This document shows positions 63,533 to 64,000 of a stretch of 64,000 bases of DNA, piece after piece. A program made the translations under genes and the position numbers. The notes beneath the pieces were generated by a model that saw only the letters and a program-made list of their open reading frames with translations, was not told the origin of the DNA and made no database searches. The stretch's first letter is position 1. Every line of letters starts with the position of its first letter. Origin of the DNA: Verrucomicrobiia bacterium (GTDB taxonomy: Bacteria > Verrucomicrobiota > Verrucomicrobiia > Limisphaerales > JADLHS01); NCBI GenBank assembly GCA_023953615.1, contig JAMLJH010000002.1, positions 248,001 to 312,000 on the forward strand, written 5' to 3'.

Positions 63533-64000
63533 TCAAGGCTGATGTGAATGTTCGGCGGACGCGCCCCCCGCCTTGATGAAGGCCAGCAGGTCCAGAATGT
63601 CTTCGGCGGAACTTTGGTTGAGCAGGCCAACGGGCATCAGTGAGGAGCGCTGCGGTTGCTGCGTTTTGATTTGGGCTTTGGCAAAGGTATGAGTCAGCGC
63701 GGCGGATGCGCCCGCTTGCACGGTCAGCGATTGGCCATCGTCCTTGACGATCAAACCCGAAATCTCCTCGCCATCCGCGAGTTCAAAATCAAACGCGCGA
63801 TACGCGTTGCTGATGACCAGCGAGGGTTCGAGGATTTGCTGCAACACCGCCCGGGGATCATTTTGGAACTGCGCAAAAACCGAAGTTAAGTCCGGGCCGA
63901 ACGTCGCGCCTTCGTTGCCAATCCGATGACAGGAAGCGCACGAGAGTTGCGTGAATAATTCCTGGCCGCGCCGCCAATCGCGTCCCGAGTTCAGTTTTGT
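63533..64000 (-). CDS. PVC-type haem-binding protein, N-terminus beyond right edge
   Basis: The minus strand is open from the right edge to a stop at 63533 (at least 155 residues). It starts within the cytochrome c domain: DWRRGQELFTQLSCASCHRIG with a CxxCH haem site and TFGPDLTSV, followed by ILEPSLVISNAYRAF, the same layout as the end of the haem-binding protein at 5453-8551. The N-terminal part is outside the window. Periplasmic electron transfer is likely. The 51-nt gap before the ThuA gene suggests one operon. Confidence 0.85.
   Translation of the reverse strand, partial: TKLNSGRDWRRGQELFTQLSCASCHRIGNEGATFGPDLTSVFAQFQNDPRAVLQQILEPSLVISNAYRAFDFELADGEEISGLIVKDDGQSLTVQAGASAALTHTFAKAQIKTQQPQRSSLMPVGLLNQSSAEDILDLLAFIKAGGASAEHSHQP

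Overview
The window looks like chromosomal DNA from a Verrucomicrobiota bacterium (Limisphaerales/Pedosphaera-like). The evidence is combined: two PVC-type haem-binding proteins with CxxCH motifs, ThuA/Gfo-Idh/TIM-barrel sugar genes, a sulfatase, secreted glycosidases of GH106, SGNH-GH99 and apiosidase-like type, PEP-CTERM proteins, a pseudopilin with the H-X9-DG C-terminal motif, and a GC-rich base composition. This is inference from gene content; no rRNA or marker gene is present to confirm it.

Layout. 1-12.7 kb: a membrane protein cut by the left edge, a SHOCT lipoprotein, then a secreted carbohydrate block (Tat-exported hydrolase-like protein, haem-binding dehydrogenase-like protein, phosphomannose-isomerase-like cupin, and a convergent secreted TIM-barrel protein). 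12.9-15.8 kb: a defence island with a NotI-like nuclease fragment, a HaeII-like nuclease and a convergent D12-class adenine methyltransferase. 16-23.7 kb: three co-directional secreted glycan enzymes. 24-28 kb: two tandem PEP-CTERM paralogues, a pseudopilin and a lipoprotein phosphodiesterase. 28.2-29 kb: a GH32 tail next to an IS630 remnant. 29-32 kb: glnE. 32-33.1 kb: a gene-free stretch packed with direct repeats and hairpins.

34.1-51.2 kb is the core of the window. It is a 17-kb, entirely minus-strand nitrogen block in the order lrp-like, gltB, gltD, NifA/NtrC-like activator, porin, amtB, glnB, glnA, carA, carB. Gaps are between 1 and 44 nt, except for 255 nt in front of the porin gene. 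That gap holds a -24/-12 sigma-54 promoter and two 18-bp dyads spaced exactly 30 bp, which look like enhancer sites for the activator encoded just upstream. The layout suggests that ammonium import, PII signalling, glutamine synthesis and carbamoyl-phosphate synthesis are transcribed as one nitrogen-responsive unit. GlnE, which adenylylates GlnA, lies nearby on the other strand.

51.3-55.8 kb is a decayed mobile region ending at a tRNA-Gly(CCC) gene: an IS5-type tail, a Fic protein, a zinc-ribbon-like fragment, a toxin-antitoxin-like pair, the N-terminus of a TrwC-type relaxase and a small DNA-binding protein. 55.9-64 kb: a thioesterase, a lipoprotein, a sulfatase, a sugar-isomerase/oxidoreductase/ThuA operon, a DUF433/DUF5615 toxin-antitoxin pair, a second ThuA protein and a haem-binding protein cut by the right edge.
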